From contig CAZXEN010000001.1 of NCBI GenBank assembly GCA_964639765.1, positions 73,373-137,372 of the forward strand: a DNA stretch of 64,000 nucleotides, in the 5' to 3' direction. The notes below the pieces were generated by a model. That model saw only the letters and a program-made list of their open reading frames with translations. It did not search any database and was not told where the DNA came from. Both the position numbers and the translations under genes were made by a program. The first letter of the stretch is position 1. Each line of letters starts with the position of its first letter. The DNA comes from Scybalousia_A sp964639765 (GTDB lineage Bacteria > Bacteroidota > Bacteroidia > Bacteroidales > P3). Of this stretch, positions 8,294 to 17,564 are shown piece by piece.

Positions 8294-9808
8294 ATGGAAG
8301 TAGTAAGTAAAGGAAAGATTGTTCAGATTATCGGCGCCGTTGTAGATGTGCGTTTTGATGAGGGAGAGACTTTGCCCGAGATTTATGATGCTTTGCGAGT
8401 AAGGAAGGAAGACGGTTCTTATCTTATTCTTGAAGTTGAGCAGGATCTTGGAGAAAATACTGTACGCTGTATATCAATGGACTCTACGGACAGCCTGCAG
8501 AGAGGATTGGAGGCTGAGAACTTGGGAGAACCTATAACGATGCCTATTGGCGAAGATATAAACGGACGTCTTTTCAATGTTATAGGACAAACTATTGACG
8601 GAATACAAAATATTAAAACCGAGAAATCCTACCCTATCCATAGAGAGGCTCCTAAATTTGATGAGCTTTCCACAGAAAACCAGGTCTTGTTTACAGGAAT
8701 AAAGGCAATAGATCTTATAGAACCATATTCAAAAGGAGGAAAAATCGGCTTGTTCGGTGGTGCTGGTGTAGGTAAGACAGTACTTATTATGGAGATGATT
8801 CATAATATTGCATTGAATTACTCAGGTCAATCTGTTTTCACAGGTGTAGGAGAAAGAACAAGAGAAGGTAATGATTTGCTAAGGGAAATGCTTGAAAGCG
8901 GAGTAATCAATTATGGAGAAGAGTTTCGTAAAAGCATGGAAGAAGGAGGATGGGATTTGTCAAAGGTGGATATGCAGGCATTGAAAGACAGTAAATGTAC
9001 CTTGGTTTTTGGACAAATGAATGAACCTCCTGGTGCAAGAGCAAGAGTTGCTCTCTCAGGTCTTACGCTTGCAGAATACTACAGGGACGGTGATGAGAAA
9101 ACAGGCGGAAGAGATATCCTTTTGTTTATAGATAACATATTCCGTTTCACACAGGCAGGCAGTGAAGTCTCTGCACTTTTAGGCCGTATGCCTTCCGCTG
9201 TTGGGTACCAGCCTACTCTTGCTTCTGAAATGGGAACAATGCAAGAGAGAATCACTTCTACAAAACGAGGCAGCATTACATCAATGCAGGCAGTGTATGT
9301 TCCTGCAGACGACATAACAGACCCTGCTCCTGCTACTACATTTACTCACCTTGATGCTCAGACTGTTCTTTCCCGTAAGATTGCTTCCTTGGGTATATAC
9401 CCTGCTGTTGATCCTTTGGAATCTTCTTCACGTATATTGAAAGAAGATGTTTTAGGCAAGGAACATTATGAAACTGCCCAAAGAGTAAAACAGATACTTC
9501 AACGCTACAATGAACTACAGGATATCATAGCAATTCTTGGTATAGAAGAATTGGGAGATGAAGACAAACTGGTTGTTTCCCGTGCAAGAAAAGTACAGAG
9601 ATTTCTTTCACAGCCTTTCTTTGTTGCGGAACAATTCAGCGGTATTCCTGGACAGTTTGTGGATATAAAGGATACTATCAAAGGATTCAAGATGATTCTT
9701 GACGGAGAAGTGGATAATATTCCTGAAGCAGCATTCAATATGGTTGGACCTATAGAAGATGCTATTGCAAAAGGAGAAAAAATGTTGGCTGAAGCCGATA
9801 AAAAATAG
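8294..9808 (+). CDS. atpD: F1 ATP synthase subunit beta
   Basis: This 504-residue protein is the catalytic beta subunit of F-type ATP synthase. The Walker A motif GGAGVGKT is at 155-162, with the catalytic glutamate in GERTREG (Glu187) and the Walker B region DILLFIDNIFRFTQAGSEVSALLGRMPSA further on. It binds ATP at the F1 catalytic interfaces on the cytoplasmic side of the inner membrane. Length and motifs are normal. Only atpC follows; the remaining ATP synthase genes are not in the window, so the operon is split. A good promoter is at 8224-8256. Confidence 0.98.
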   Translation: MEVVSKGKIVQIIGAVVDVRFDEGETLPEIYDALRVRKEDGSYLILEVEQDLGENTVRCISMDSTDSLQRGLEAENLGEPITMPIGEDINGRLFNVIGQTIDGIQNIKTEKSYPIHREAPKFDELSTENQVLFTGIKAIDLIEPYSKGGKIGLFGGAGVGKTVLIMEMIHNIALNYSGQSVFTGVGERTREGNDLLREMLESGVINYGEEFRKSMEEGGWDLSKVDMQALKDSKCTLVFGQMNEPPGARARVALSGLTLAEYYRDGDEKTGGRDILLFIDNIFRFTQAGSEVSALLGRMPSAVGYQPTLASEMGTMQERITSTKRGSITSMQAVYVPADDITDPAPATTFTHLDAQTVLSRKIASLGIYPAVDPLESSSRILKEDVLGKEHYETAQRVKQILQRYNELQDIIAILGIEELGDEDKLVVSRARKVQRFLSQPFFVAEQFSGIPGQFVDIKDTIKGFKMILDGEVDNIPEAAFNMVGPIEDAIAKGEKMLAEADKK

Positions 9809-9819
9809 GTTGCACAGAA

Positions 9820-10056
9820 ATGAAAATAAAAATAATAAGCCCGGAGACTACTCTATATGAAGGAGAAGTCAAGAGTGTCAAACTGGTTGGCTTGAACGGC
9901 AAGTTTGAAATTCTTAACAATCACGCTCCTATCGTATCTGCATTGACTCAAGGAGATATTATCATGATGGATATGCAGGATGTTGAACATGTAATCGGTA
10001 TCAAACGAGGCTTATTGGAAATGTCTGACAACAACATTCAGATTTTAGCACAATAA
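9820..10056 (+). CDS. atpC: F1 ATP synthase subunit epsilon, short form
   Basis: This 78-residue protein has the N-terminal beta-sandwich domain of subunit epsilon (MKIKIISPETTLYEGEVKSVKLVGLNGKFEIL is its start, with the NHAP turn at NNHAPIVSAL). The C-terminal two-helix domain, which in many bacteria brakes ATP hydrolysis, is absent; short forms are known in Bacteroidetes. It sits 11 bp after atpD and is certainly co-transcribed. Missing helices suggest epsilon-type inhibition does not operate here, which is inference. Confidence 0.92.
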   Translation: MKIKIISPETTLYEGEVKSVKLVGLNGKFEILNNHAPIVSALTQGDIIMMDMQDVEHVIGIKRGLLEMSDNNIQILAQ

Positions 10057-10185
10057 AGACCGTTTCTTCTGCAAAATACCTACAATTAATTGGACCAAAA
10101 ACTATATCCGTTTGAAACAACTCCTATACAGATGCTCACAACCTGAAACAAAAAAGGACAGAATGTTGTGTTGGCATGGATTGTT

Positions 10186-11154
10186 TTAGGGCTCTCTATG
10201 AAGATGGTAGTATTTCTTCACAAACAACAAATAAGATACAATCAATATCACACATACGATTGTAAAATAACTCCAATGCCATAGAGGAGCAACAGGTATA
10301 AGAACAAAAAACAAGGACAACAGGGTCTGCAAAGCCATGTATATCAGAGAAACTTTGGTCTGAGGTATGTGCAGTTCGTTAGCCATGATTTGATACACGT
10401 GTTTGCGATGTGCAGTTACAATATTTTCGCGAAGAATTATTCTATGAACTATGGTCAAAAGAGTATCTATGCCATAAACTATAAACAACAGCACATAAGT
10501 AAAATCTCCTGTTTGCAATATTAACCGACCAAAAATAAAAGCTACAACAAAACCCATACTGATACTGCCTACATCTCCTGCAAAACATTTTGCATTTTTC
10601 CTGAAATTGAAAAAGCAGAATATAGTGTTGGCGATAATACATACATTCAAAAGATTGTTATCCACAAAACTTAGCTCATGATTTAAATACATCAATGGAA
10701 TTAATACTATAAAAGAGTATCCGCACATTATTCCATTGATACCATCCATAAAATTATAGGAATTTACAATAAATATAGACAGCATAAATATCAAAATCAT
10801 TACCCAGATTGTATTGTTATAAGAATATATAGTCAAATCTGTCATCATTAGCAGGATTGCCACAACATGAGCCATCAAACGTATGCTCACAGAACGAGAT
10901 TTCAAATCATCTAAAAAACTAATCAAGGATACGATGACAAGACCAATAATAAAATAAGGATAATGAAAACCATAAAACAAAAACCACATTATAATACTTA
11001 TGGCAAATATTATTCCTCCTCCCCTTATAACTACTTTGCCGTGAGAGGAACGCTCTTTCGGTTTATCTGTTATTTTGAAATGAGTCGCTATCTTAAAGTA
11101 ACACAATTCAATAATAAACAATATTATAGCTATAAGTAAATATTTATATAACAT
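10186..11154 (-). CDS. Polyprenyl-phosphate sugar-1-phosphate transferase (MraY/WecA/WbpL-like)
   Basis: This 322-residue integral membrane protein has about ten hydrophobic segments and the hallmark motifs of the family: LDDLKSRS (Asp82, Asp83), NSYNFMDGINGIM (Asn134, Asp137, Asn140), AGDVGSISMGF, and a late HRKHVYQ loop (HRxH type). Such enzymes move a sugar-1-phosphate from a UDP-sugar onto undecaprenyl phosphate, starting lipid-linked glycan synthesis. The NFMDG(I)NG form and context with an epimerase favour the WbpL group, which starts O-antigen or capsule units, over MraY. It is the last gene of a three-gene reverse operon, 4 bp after the epimerase gene. Confidence 0.88.
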   Translation of the reverse strand: MLYKYLLIAIILFIIELCYFKIATHFKITDKPKERSSHGKVVIRGGGIIFAISIIMWFLFYGFHYPYFIIGLVIVSLISFLDDLKSRSVSIRLMAHVVAILLMMTDLTIYSYNNTIWVMILIFMLSIFIVNSYNFMDGINGIMCGYSFIVLIPLMYLNHELSFVDNNLLNVCIIANTIFCFFNFRKNAKCFAGDVGSISMGFVVAFIFGRLILQTGDFTYVLLFIVYGIDTLLTIVHRIILRENIVTAHRKHVYQIMANELHIPQTKVSLIYMALQTLLSLFFVLIPVAPLWHWSYFTIVCVILIVSYLLFVKKYYHLHREP

Positions 11155-11158
11155 ATCT

Positions 11159-12049
11159 TTATATTTTATAATGAGTTAAAACATCCATAGGTTCCCAAGA
11201 AAGTTCTCTTATTGCTTTCTGGTTACTAAGAGTCAGTGTTGTAGTCATCTTTTTTATCTTTCGTGTATTTATAGGTATTATATCTCCTAATACATCTCCA
11301 ATCTTAGCAACAAATAAGACTAAACTTATTGGCAGAGATTTAGGTTTTGGCTTCCCTATTTGTTTGCAAATAGATTTTGACAACTCATGAAAAGAAGGAT
11401 TATAAGAATCACATACATTATAAATGCCTCCTTTATCTGCAACCTTAGGCAACAAGAAAGCAATATCTTTAGCCATGACAACACTTTTTCTTATTTCTCT
11501 TTTTCCTATGTTAAAATAAAATCCTTTTTTTATACTGTAAAGCATAGAGTATAGATTTCCTTTAGGATTATGTCCAAAAATCAAGCCAGGGCGAAGAATA
11601 GTTAAAACAACATTGTGCTTATGACACCAATCCGTTAAAAAATCTTCTGCCAAAATTTTGCTTTTAGCGTACGGAGTTATACCTTTTCTTGGATATTTCT
11701 CTGTTATGTTTTCTCCTTGTTCTCCATAGACAGCCATGGAACTTATAAAAACAAAAGACTTAGGAATATTATTTTCCAAAGCATTACATAGATTAACAGT
11801 TCCTCTATGATTTACATCAAAGAAAGACATACTTTCTTTTTCAGAGTCATATTTCATATAAACTTTACCACAAGCATGCAAAACAATATCGTAAGACTCA
11901 CTTAAAACAGGTACTTCTTTTGCAATGTCCGTTCTGATATCATTCTCAGGAGAAAGCCCAAGAGTATCTATTTCATAGTCTTCTCTTAAAATAGGAATAA
12001 TATTTCTGCCTAAAAAACCGTATGCTCCTGTAAAAAGAATCGTTTTCAT
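11159..12049 (-). CDS. NAD-dependent sugar epimerase/dehydratase (extended SDR)
   Basis: This 296-residue protein begins with the Rossmann motif TGAYGFLG (about 7-14) and carries the catalytic Ser in SSMAVYG and the YAKSK motif (Tyr127, Lys131) of extended short-chain dehydrogenases. It probably acts on a nucleotide sugar. Genes of this type are commonly paired with a WbpL-like transferase (as in WbpV/WbpL or FnlA-type pairs); the exact substrate is not readable. Its ATG overlaps the deacetylase stop by 4 bp (ATGA), showing translational coupling. Confidence 0.85.
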   Translation of the reverse strand: MKTILFTGAYGFLGRNIIPILREDYEIDTLGLSPENDIRTDIAKEVPVLSESYDIVLHACGKVYMKYDSEKESMSFFDVNHRGTVNLCNALENNIPKSFVFISSMAVYGEQGENITEKYPRKGITPYAKSKILAEDFLTDWCHKHNVVLTILRPGLIFGHNPKGNLYSMLYSIKKGFYFNIGKREIRKSVVMAKDIAFLLPKVADKGGIYNVCDSYNPSFHELSKSICKQIGKPKPKSLPISLVLFVAKIGDVLGDIIPINTRKIKKMTTTLTLSNQKAIRELSWEPMDVLTHYKI

Positions 12050-12924
12050 ATCGATATTGTTTCTACTTTATCCCAATTTATCATCTTATCTGCCTCTTGT
12101 ATTGTTACAAAATCAAAATCATGGATATATTTACTGATTTTTTTGAATGTACCACGTAATCCAACACGGTTTTTAATTTGTCTTAACAACGGTAGTGTTG
12201 TAATATTTGGTTGATTAATATCTATATCACTTGGATGAAAATAAGACATGACATATTGTGAATGTTTTGTCATATACTTTATTGCATTGTATGGAAAAAC
12301 TCTAAAGTATCCTCCTCCAGAGAATGGAATCTTTTTGCCTGCAACTGAAAAAAGATTCATTGGAAACTCTTTTATAAATCCTTTTTCTGACTTGAATATC
12401 TTAGGTTTTGCATCACCATAGTTTTTTAAACCACCACATTCACGTTTTTTTGGAAAAACAGAACAATCATATTTAAAACCCAATTCCATTAATACTTCTA
12501 TATCATAAAGATTTTCTTCAGTGAAAGAAAAAGAAGGAGCTTTATAGGACAAGACTTCTTTACCTGTCAAATCTTCCAATAGTCTTTTTGCTTTAAGAGT
12601 ATCCTGCAGAAAAGCTTCTCGGGTAAATCTATATGCTAATTGATGTTGATAGGAATGACAAGCAATTTCATGACCTCGTTTATCTATCTCCTTTATTATA
12701 TCAGGTTGATGTTCTGCTATCCAACCTAAACAAAAACAGGTGGCTTTGAGTTTATATTCATCCAACAAATCCAAAATTTTATAGAGAGGCTCATAAATTC
12801 TCACAGAGTATTTTTCCCAGTCAAACATTTGAGAATAATTATCGTGACAGTAATAATCCTCTATATCCAATGTCAATATATTAATATAAGTTGCAATCAA
12901 ATTAAAAACAATTTCGATTTTCAA
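12046..12924 (-). CDS. Polysaccharide deacetylase family protein
   Basis: This 292-residue protein has the NodB-homology core: the metal-site motif LTLDIEDYY (Asp20, Glu22, Asp23), the zinc ligands in HSYQH (His90, His94), a KAPSFSF segment and a late YFHPSDID. The C-terminal DUF3473-like region is typical of the deacetylases linked to exopolysaccharide loci. It would remove acetyl groups from amino sugars of a surface glycan or its precursor. The start at 12924 gives a short N-terminal extension (MKIEIVFNLIATYIN) before the conserved region; a later start is possible but none is obviously better. It is the first gene of the glycan operon. Confidence 0.85.
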   Translation of the reverse strand: MKIEIVFNLIATYINILTLDIEDYYCHDNYSQMFDWEKYSVRIYEPLYKILDLLDEYKLKATCFCLGWIAEHQPDIIKEIDKRGHEIACHSYQHQLAYRFTREAFLQDTLKAKRLLEDLTGKEVLSYKAPSFSFTEENLYDIEVLMELGFKYDCSVFPKKRECGGLKNYGDAKPKIFKSEKGFIKEFPMNLFSVAGKKIPFSGGGYFRVFPYNAIKYMTKHSQYVMSYFHPSDIDINQPNITTLPLLRQIKNRVGLRGTFKKISKYIHDFDFVTIQEADKMINWDKVETISI

Positions 12925-13037
12925 AATTACAATCTTTAGATGAAACGAATAAAGTTTTTGTTTATTTTTTACAATATAAGAGTTTTATTAATTAATAATC
13001 AAGTATTAATCAAAAGTAAATATGATTTTAATATGAT

Positions 13038-13069
13038 AAAAAAGGACAGAATATTGTATTCCGCCCTTT
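13038..13069 (-). terminator. Rho-independent terminator of the hyd operon
   Basis: On the reverse strand AAAGGGCGGAATA pairs with TATTCTGTCCTTT around a CAA loop (13 pairs counting G-U), followed by a run of six T. It begins 22 bp after the hydC stop. Confidence 0.85.
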
Positions 13070-13091
13070 GGTTTTACAATAATATTATTTA

Positions 13092-13571
13092 CTAATCTTT
13101 ATATTCAGCAATAATATCCTTTACTTGTTCTGGGGTTACTCTACCATAAACTTTATCTCCTACCAATGCAACAGGAGCAAGTCCGCATGCTCCAACGCAA
13201 CGCAAACAATTGATAGAAAACTTACCATCTGGAGTTGTTTCTCCTATACCTATGCCTAACTGACGCTTAAATTCGTCTAATATTTTTTCACTTCCACGAA
13301 CATAACAAGCAGTTCCTAAACATACATTTATAGGATGTTCTCCCTTTGGTTTCATTGTAAAGAATGAATAGAAAGTAACAATACCATAGATATGGGCTGC
13401 AGATACATGAATTTGTTCAGCAACAATTTCTTGTACCTCTACTGGCAAATAACCAAAAGTATTTTGTACTTCATGCAAAATAGTTATGGCTTCACCTGCT
13501 TTGTTCCCATGAGCAGCGCAAATATCTTTTATCTTCTGTATATTGTTTTCGTCTAATTTTACTTGTGCCAT
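13092..13571 (-). CDS. hydC: NuoE-like [2Fe-2S] subunit of bifurcating hydrogenase
   Basis: This 159-residue protein matches the NuoE/HydC family: a helical N-terminus (ILHEVQNTFGYLPVEVQE) and a thioredoxin-like [2Fe-2S] domain with Cys84, Cys89, Cys125 and Cys129. In electron-bifurcating hydrogenases HydC forms a complex with HydB and HydA and passes electrons near the flavin site. It is the third gene of the operon, 33 bp after hydA, with a strong terminator behind it. NuoE of respiratory complex I is the alternative family member, but the hydA neighbour settles the role. Confidence 0.9.
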   Translation of the reverse strand: MAQVKLDENNIQKIKDICAAHGNKAGEAITILHEVQNTFGYLPVEVQEIVAEQIHVSAAHIYGIVTFYSFFTMKPKGEHPINVCLGTACYVRGSEKILDEFKRQLGIGIGETTPDGKFSINCLRCVGACGLAPVALVGDKVYGRVTPEQVKDIIAEYKD

Positions 13572-13604
13572 CTTTGTAAATGTTTTTATTGATTAAACAG
13601 AATA

Positions 13605-15380
13605 CTACTTAACAAATTCAACTTTATCTGATTTATCAGCATAGTGAGTATGTAGCAAATGGTGTGATTTTTCTCCACAAGGTTTGCCTAAATACTCTTT
13701 ATAAAGCTGTTGAATATAAGGATTCTCATGTGATTTACGCAAAGGTTTGTCCCTATCTTCTTCATAGATTGCTCTGAAACGTCTTTCAACTTTAGAGAAA
13801 TCTCCATGATGATAAGGTTGTCCAGCTCCACCGACACAACCTCCTGGACAAGCCATCACTTCTATTGCGTGGAAGAACTCCTTACCCTCTCTTACTTTGT
13901 CCAAAAGCTTTCTTGCATTACCTAAACCATGAGCAATACCTATATGTATTGGAGTACCATTGAAATCAACTGTAGCTTCTCTTACTCCTTCCATTCCTCT
14001 TAATTCATTGAAATCAACTTTATCTAATGTCTTTCCAGTAAATACTTCATAAGCAGTACGGGTTGCAGCTTCAATAACACCACCTGTTGCTCCAAAAATT
14101 ACGGCTGCACCAGTACTTTCTCCTAAAGGTCTGTCAAAATCTTCTTCCGGTAAAGCATTGAAGTCTATATTAAACTGCTTTATAAGTTCTGCCAACTCAC
14201 GTGTTGTAAGAGAATAATCTACATCCGGGATACCATCTGTTTTAAACTCATCTCTTTGACACTCAAACTTCTTTGCAACACAAGGCATAATAGAAACAAC
14301 CACCATATCCTCACGTTTGATACCCAATTTCTCAGCCCAATAGTTCTTAGCTATGGCTCCGAACATCTGCATTGGTGATTTTGCTGTAGAAGGTATATCA
14401 AGCATATCTGGATAATAAGTCTCAAAGAAATTAACCCAACCTGGGCAGCAAGAAGTCATAATAGGAAGCTTAACAGTCTTGTCGCCTTTCATATATTTAT
14501 TGATACGTCCAAGCATTTCTGTTCCTTCTTCCATAATAGTAAGGTCAGCAGCAAAGTCTGTATCAAAAACATAATCAAAACCTATTCTTCTTAAAGCAGC
14601 AGCCATTTTTCCTGTTACTCTTGTTCCTGGAGTTAAGCCGAATTCTTCGCCTATTGCAACTCTGACAGCAGGAGCAGTCTGAACAACAACTGTTTTTCTT
14701 GGGTCGCATATAGCATTGATTACCTGACGAGTATTATCTACTTCTGCCAATGCTCCAACCGGGCAAGCTTGAACACATTGTCCGCACATAACACAAGGAC
14801 TCTTGGACAGGTCTTGTTCAAAAGCAGTGGCAACAACAGCCATAAATCCTCTGTTTACTGCTGACAAAGCTCCAACAGTTTGAAGACTGTTACATACAGT
14901 CTCACAACGACGACACATTATACATTTGTTTACGTCTCTTATAATTGCTGGAGAAAGATCTTTTCTATATGTTGATTGTTCTCCTTTAAAAGGAATATCT
15001 CTAATACCTAATTCGTTTGCCAATGATTGTAATTCACACATTCCGCTTTTTGCGCAAGTAAGACAAGAAGCAGGGTGATCACTCAACATAAGTTCCACAA
15101 CTGTTCTTCTTGCATTGACAACTCTAAGAGAATGAGTATAAACAACCATTCCTTCCATAACATCTGTAGCACAAGCAGGAGCAAGATTTCTTCTTCCTTC
15201 TATTTCTACCACACAAACTCTGCAAGCACCAGGTTTATTTTCTATTCCCTGTCCTTTAAGTTCATAATAACAAAGTGTAGGTATTTTGATGCCTATTGAT
15301 GCAGCAGCTTTTAATACCGTTGTTCCTTGAGGAACCTGAACTTGTTTGTTATCTATTGTTAAATTTATCATACCTTCCAT
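13605..15380 (-). CDS. hydA: [FeFe]-hydrogenase catalytic subunit (group A, HydA)
   Basis: This 591-residue protein has, in order, an N-terminal [2Fe-2S] domain (Cys37, Cys53, Cys56, Cys70), a His-Cys3 [4Fe-4S] site (His102, Cys106, Cys109, Cys115), two [4Fe-4S] ferredoxin sites (Cys153-163 and Cys196-206) and the H-cluster domain. H-cluster signatures are TSCCPGW (309-315), MPCVAKKFE (365-373) and ACPGGCVGGAGQP (510-522), with Cys312, Cys367, Cys511 and Cys515 as ligands and Cys311 as proton-transfer residue. All key residues are present. With HydB and HydC it should make H2 from NADH and reduced ferredoxin by confurcation. A C-terminal tail of about 60 residues is His/Lys-rich. No HydE/F/G maturases are nearby. 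Confidence 0.96.
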   Translation of the reverse strand: MEGMINLTIDNKQVQVPQGTTVLKAAASIGIKIPTLCYYELKGQGIENKPGACRVCVVEIEGRRNLAPACATDVMEGMVVYTHSLRVVNARRTVVELMLSDHPASCLTCAKSGMCELQSLANELGIRDIPFKGEQSTYRKDLSPAIIRDVNKCIMCRRCETVCNSLQTVGALSAVNRGFMAVVATAFEQDLSKSPCVMCGQCVQACPVGALAEVDNTRQVINAICDPRKTVVVQTAPAVRVAIGEEFGLTPGTRVTGKMAAALRRIGFDYVFDTDFAADLTIMEEGTEMLGRINKYMKGDKTVKLPIMTSCCPGWVNFFETYYPDMLDIPSTAKSPMQMFGAIAKNYWAEKLGIKREDMVVVSIMPCVAKKFECQRDEFKTDGIPDVDYSLTTRELAELIKQFNIDFNALPEEDFDRPLGESTGAAVIFGATGGVIEAATRTAYEVFTGKTLDKVDFNELRGMEGVREATVDFNGTPIHIGIAHGLGNARKLLDKVREGKEFFHAIEVMACPGGCVGGAGQPYHHGDFSKVERRFRAIYEEDRDKPLRKSHENPYIQQLYKEYLGKPCGEKSHHLLHTHYADKSDKVEFVK

Positions 15381-15394
15381 TTCAATGTTCCTCC

Positions 15395-17305
15395 TTATTT
15401 AATACTAATTGCACCAAATTTACATTTTTCTATACAAGTACCACACTTGATACAAGTGTCTTGATTAATTGTATGAGGTGATTTTCTTTCTCCTGTTATA
15501 GCACTGACAGGACAATTTCTTGCACAAGCTGTACAACCTACGCATTTGGTTGTATCTATTTCATATCTCATCAAAGCTTTGCAAACACCAGCACGACATT
15601 TTTTGTCTTGAACGTGTTCTACATATTCGTCCCAGAAATTGTCTATAGTTGAAAGAACCGGATTAGGAGATGTCTGACCCAAACCACAAAGAGCGGTATC
15701 TTTGATTACTTTTGAAAGATTCTTCAAATTCTCCAAATCTTCCATAGTTCCTTTACCCTTTGTTATCTTATCAAGTATTTCATACAAACGTTTATTTCCT
15801 ACACGGCAAGGAGTACATTTACCGCAAGACTCTTCCACTGTAAAATCCAAATAGAATTTAGCAATAGAAACCATACAAGAAGTTTCATCCATAACAACCA
15901 TACCACCAGAACCCATCATACTTCCTGCAGCAGTAAGAGAATCATAGTCAATAGCAACATCCAGGTGTTTTGAAGTAAGACATCCTCCTGAAGGACCTCC
16001 CGTCTGAACGGCTTTGAATTCTCTTCCTCCTTTTATTCCACCACCAATTTCGTAAATAATTTCTCTTAAAGTCGTTCCCATTGGGACTTCTATAAGGCCG
16101 ACATTATTTATCTGTCCCGCCAAAGCAAATACTTTTGTACCTTTTGATTTTTCTGTTCCAATAGAAGAGAACCATTCACAACCTCTTTTTATAATGATAG
16201 GAATATTTGCAAGAGTTTCTACATTGTTTACATTTGTAGGTTTTTGCAGATAACCGCTTTGAGCAGGGAAAGGTGGTTTAAATGTAGGTTCTCCACGTTT
16301 TCCTTCCATAGAATGAATAAGGGCTGTCTCTTCTCCACATACGAAAGCACCTGCTCCATATCTTAGTTCTATATCAAAGTCAAATGATGAACCAAATATA
16401 TTCTTACCTAAAAGACCTGTTTCTCTTGCTTGTGCAATTGCAACTTCCAAACGATGAATAGCCAAAGGATATTCAGCACGAATATAAACCAAGCCCTTTG
16501 TTGCTCCTATTGCATATCCTCCAATAGCCAATGCTTCAATAATACTGTTAGGGTCTCCTTCAAGAATACTTCTGTCCATAAAAGCTCCTGGATCGCCTTC
16601 ATCTGCATTACATACGATGTATTTCTGGTCAGCAGCGTTCTTTGAAGCTATTTCCCATTTTATGCCTGTAGGGAAACCTGCTCCTCCTCTTCCTCTAAGG
16701 CCAGATTTCTTTATTACATCTATAACTTGTTCAGGAGAATACTCTGTAAGACATTTTGCCAATGCTTCATAACCGTCATTAGCTATATATTCCTCAATAT
16801 TTTCAGGGTCTATAAAGCCGCAATTACGCAAAGCAATACGCATTTGTTTCTTATAGAAGTCCATGTGCTTGGAATCATCTATGTGTTCTTTGCTCTTTGG
16901 GTCTGTATAAAGCAAACGGGTTACTTTATTTCCGCCAATAATGTGTTGTTCTACGATTTCAGCAGCATCTTCAGGCTTAACTTCTGTATAGAATGTGTTG
17001 TCAGGCATAATTTTTACGATAGGGCCTTTTTCACAAAAGCCGAAACAGCCTGTCAAAACCACCTGAACATCATCACTCAAGCCTTTTTCTGCAAGAATGT
17101 TTCTCAAATTTTCTGCTATTTTGTCGCTAAGAGAAGATGTACATCCTGTACCTCCGCAAACAAGAATATGCATTTGTCGTGTACCACCCTTACCTGTGGT
17201 TGTGCTGACTGGAATACCTTCATTTCCTTGAATACGTATTTCCATTTTCTTGCGGGCAGTTTGTCTTACCGCCTGCAGATCAGCGAAAGTCTGTATTTTA
17301 GCCAT
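15395..17305 (-). CDS. hydB: NuoF-like flavin/NADH subunit of bifurcating hydrogenase
   Basis: This 636-residue protein has an N-terminal thioredoxin-like [2Fe-2S] domain (Cys50, Cys55, Cys87, Cys91), a NuoF core with the FMN/NADH motif GRGGAGFPTG (205-214), the SCGKCTPCRVG [4Fe-4S] site (Cys494, Cys497, Cys500, Cys540), and a C-terminal two-cluster ferredoxin domain (Cys588-598 and Cys618-628). This domain set is that of HydB of trimeric electron-bifurcating hydrogenases rather than complex I. It handles NADH at the FMN. It is the first gene of the operon (B-A-C), 14 bp before hydA, behind a well-formed promoter at 17411-17441. Confidence 0.94.
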   Translation of the reverse strand: MAKIQTFADLQAVRQTARKKMEIRIQGNEGIPVSTTTGKGGTRQMHILVCGGTGCTSSLSDKIAENLRNILAEKGLSDDVQVVLTGCFGFCEKGPIVKIMPDNTFYTEVKPEDAAEIVEQHIIGGNKVTRLLYTDPKSKEHIDDSKHMDFYKKQMRIALRNCGFIDPENIEEYIANDGYEALAKCLTEYSPEQVIDVIKKSGLRGRGGAGFPTGIKWEIASKNAADQKYIVCNADEGDPGAFMDRSILEGDPNSIIEALAIGGYAIGATKGLVYIRAEYPLAIHRLEVAIAQARETGLLGKNIFGSSFDFDIELRYGAGAFVCGEETALIHSMEGKRGEPTFKPPFPAQSGYLQKPTNVNNVETLANIPIIIKRGCEWFSSIGTEKSKGTKVFALAGQINNVGLIEVPMGTTLREIIYEIGGGIKGGREFKAVQTGGPSGGCLTSKHLDVAIDYDSLTAAGSMMGSGGMVVMDETSCMVSIAKFYLDFTVEESCGKCTPCRVGNKRLYEILDKITKGKGTMEDLENLKNLSKVIKDTALCGLGQTSPNPVLSTIDNFWDEYVEHVQDKKCRAGVCKALMRYEIDTTKCVGCTACARNCPVSAITGERKSPHTINQDTCIKCGTCIEKCKFGAISIK

Positions 17306-17410
17306 ATATTTTTAAGTGTTAATATTATTGTTTGTTCCTTAATTTTCAAATACTTCACCAAAATAGCAGAAATGTAGAAGACTATAGAGTATATAGTAGC
17401 GTTGAGCGTG

Positions 17411-17441
17411 CAAAGATAGAAAATATTTTGTACATCACAAA
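17411..17441 (-). promoter_or_regulatory. Promoter of the hydBAC operon
   Basis: On the reverse strand TTTG (17438-17441) and TATCTTTG (17411-17418) are 19 bp apart, a textbook Bacteroidetes promoter. The leader to the hydB ATG is about 100 nt, long enough for post-transcriptional control, though I see no known riboswitch fold in it. Confidence 0.75.
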
Positions 17442-17564
17442 GACAAAACAAGTTTTTTAATCAAAATATCTTTATTTTTATCTTCAAAATCTTGATTAAC
17501 AAAGCAAAATACAAAAAGTCCTAATTTTTTTCTTTGTTAAAAAACTCTTTTTGCCAAATTATAA

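Noticed and set aside
15075..15481. Forward ORFs opposite hydA and hydB
   Set aside because: They are antisense shadows of strongly conserved reverse-strand hydrogenase genes, with Cys/Ser-rich nonsense composition.
17450..17560. Possible tenth copy of the 43-bp-period element before the acyltransferase gene
   Set aside because: It has AAGTTTTTT, CTTGATTAA and GTCCTAATTTTTT cores and an inverted TTAATCAA/TTGATTAA, but the spacings do not keep to 21-22 bp, so I left it out.
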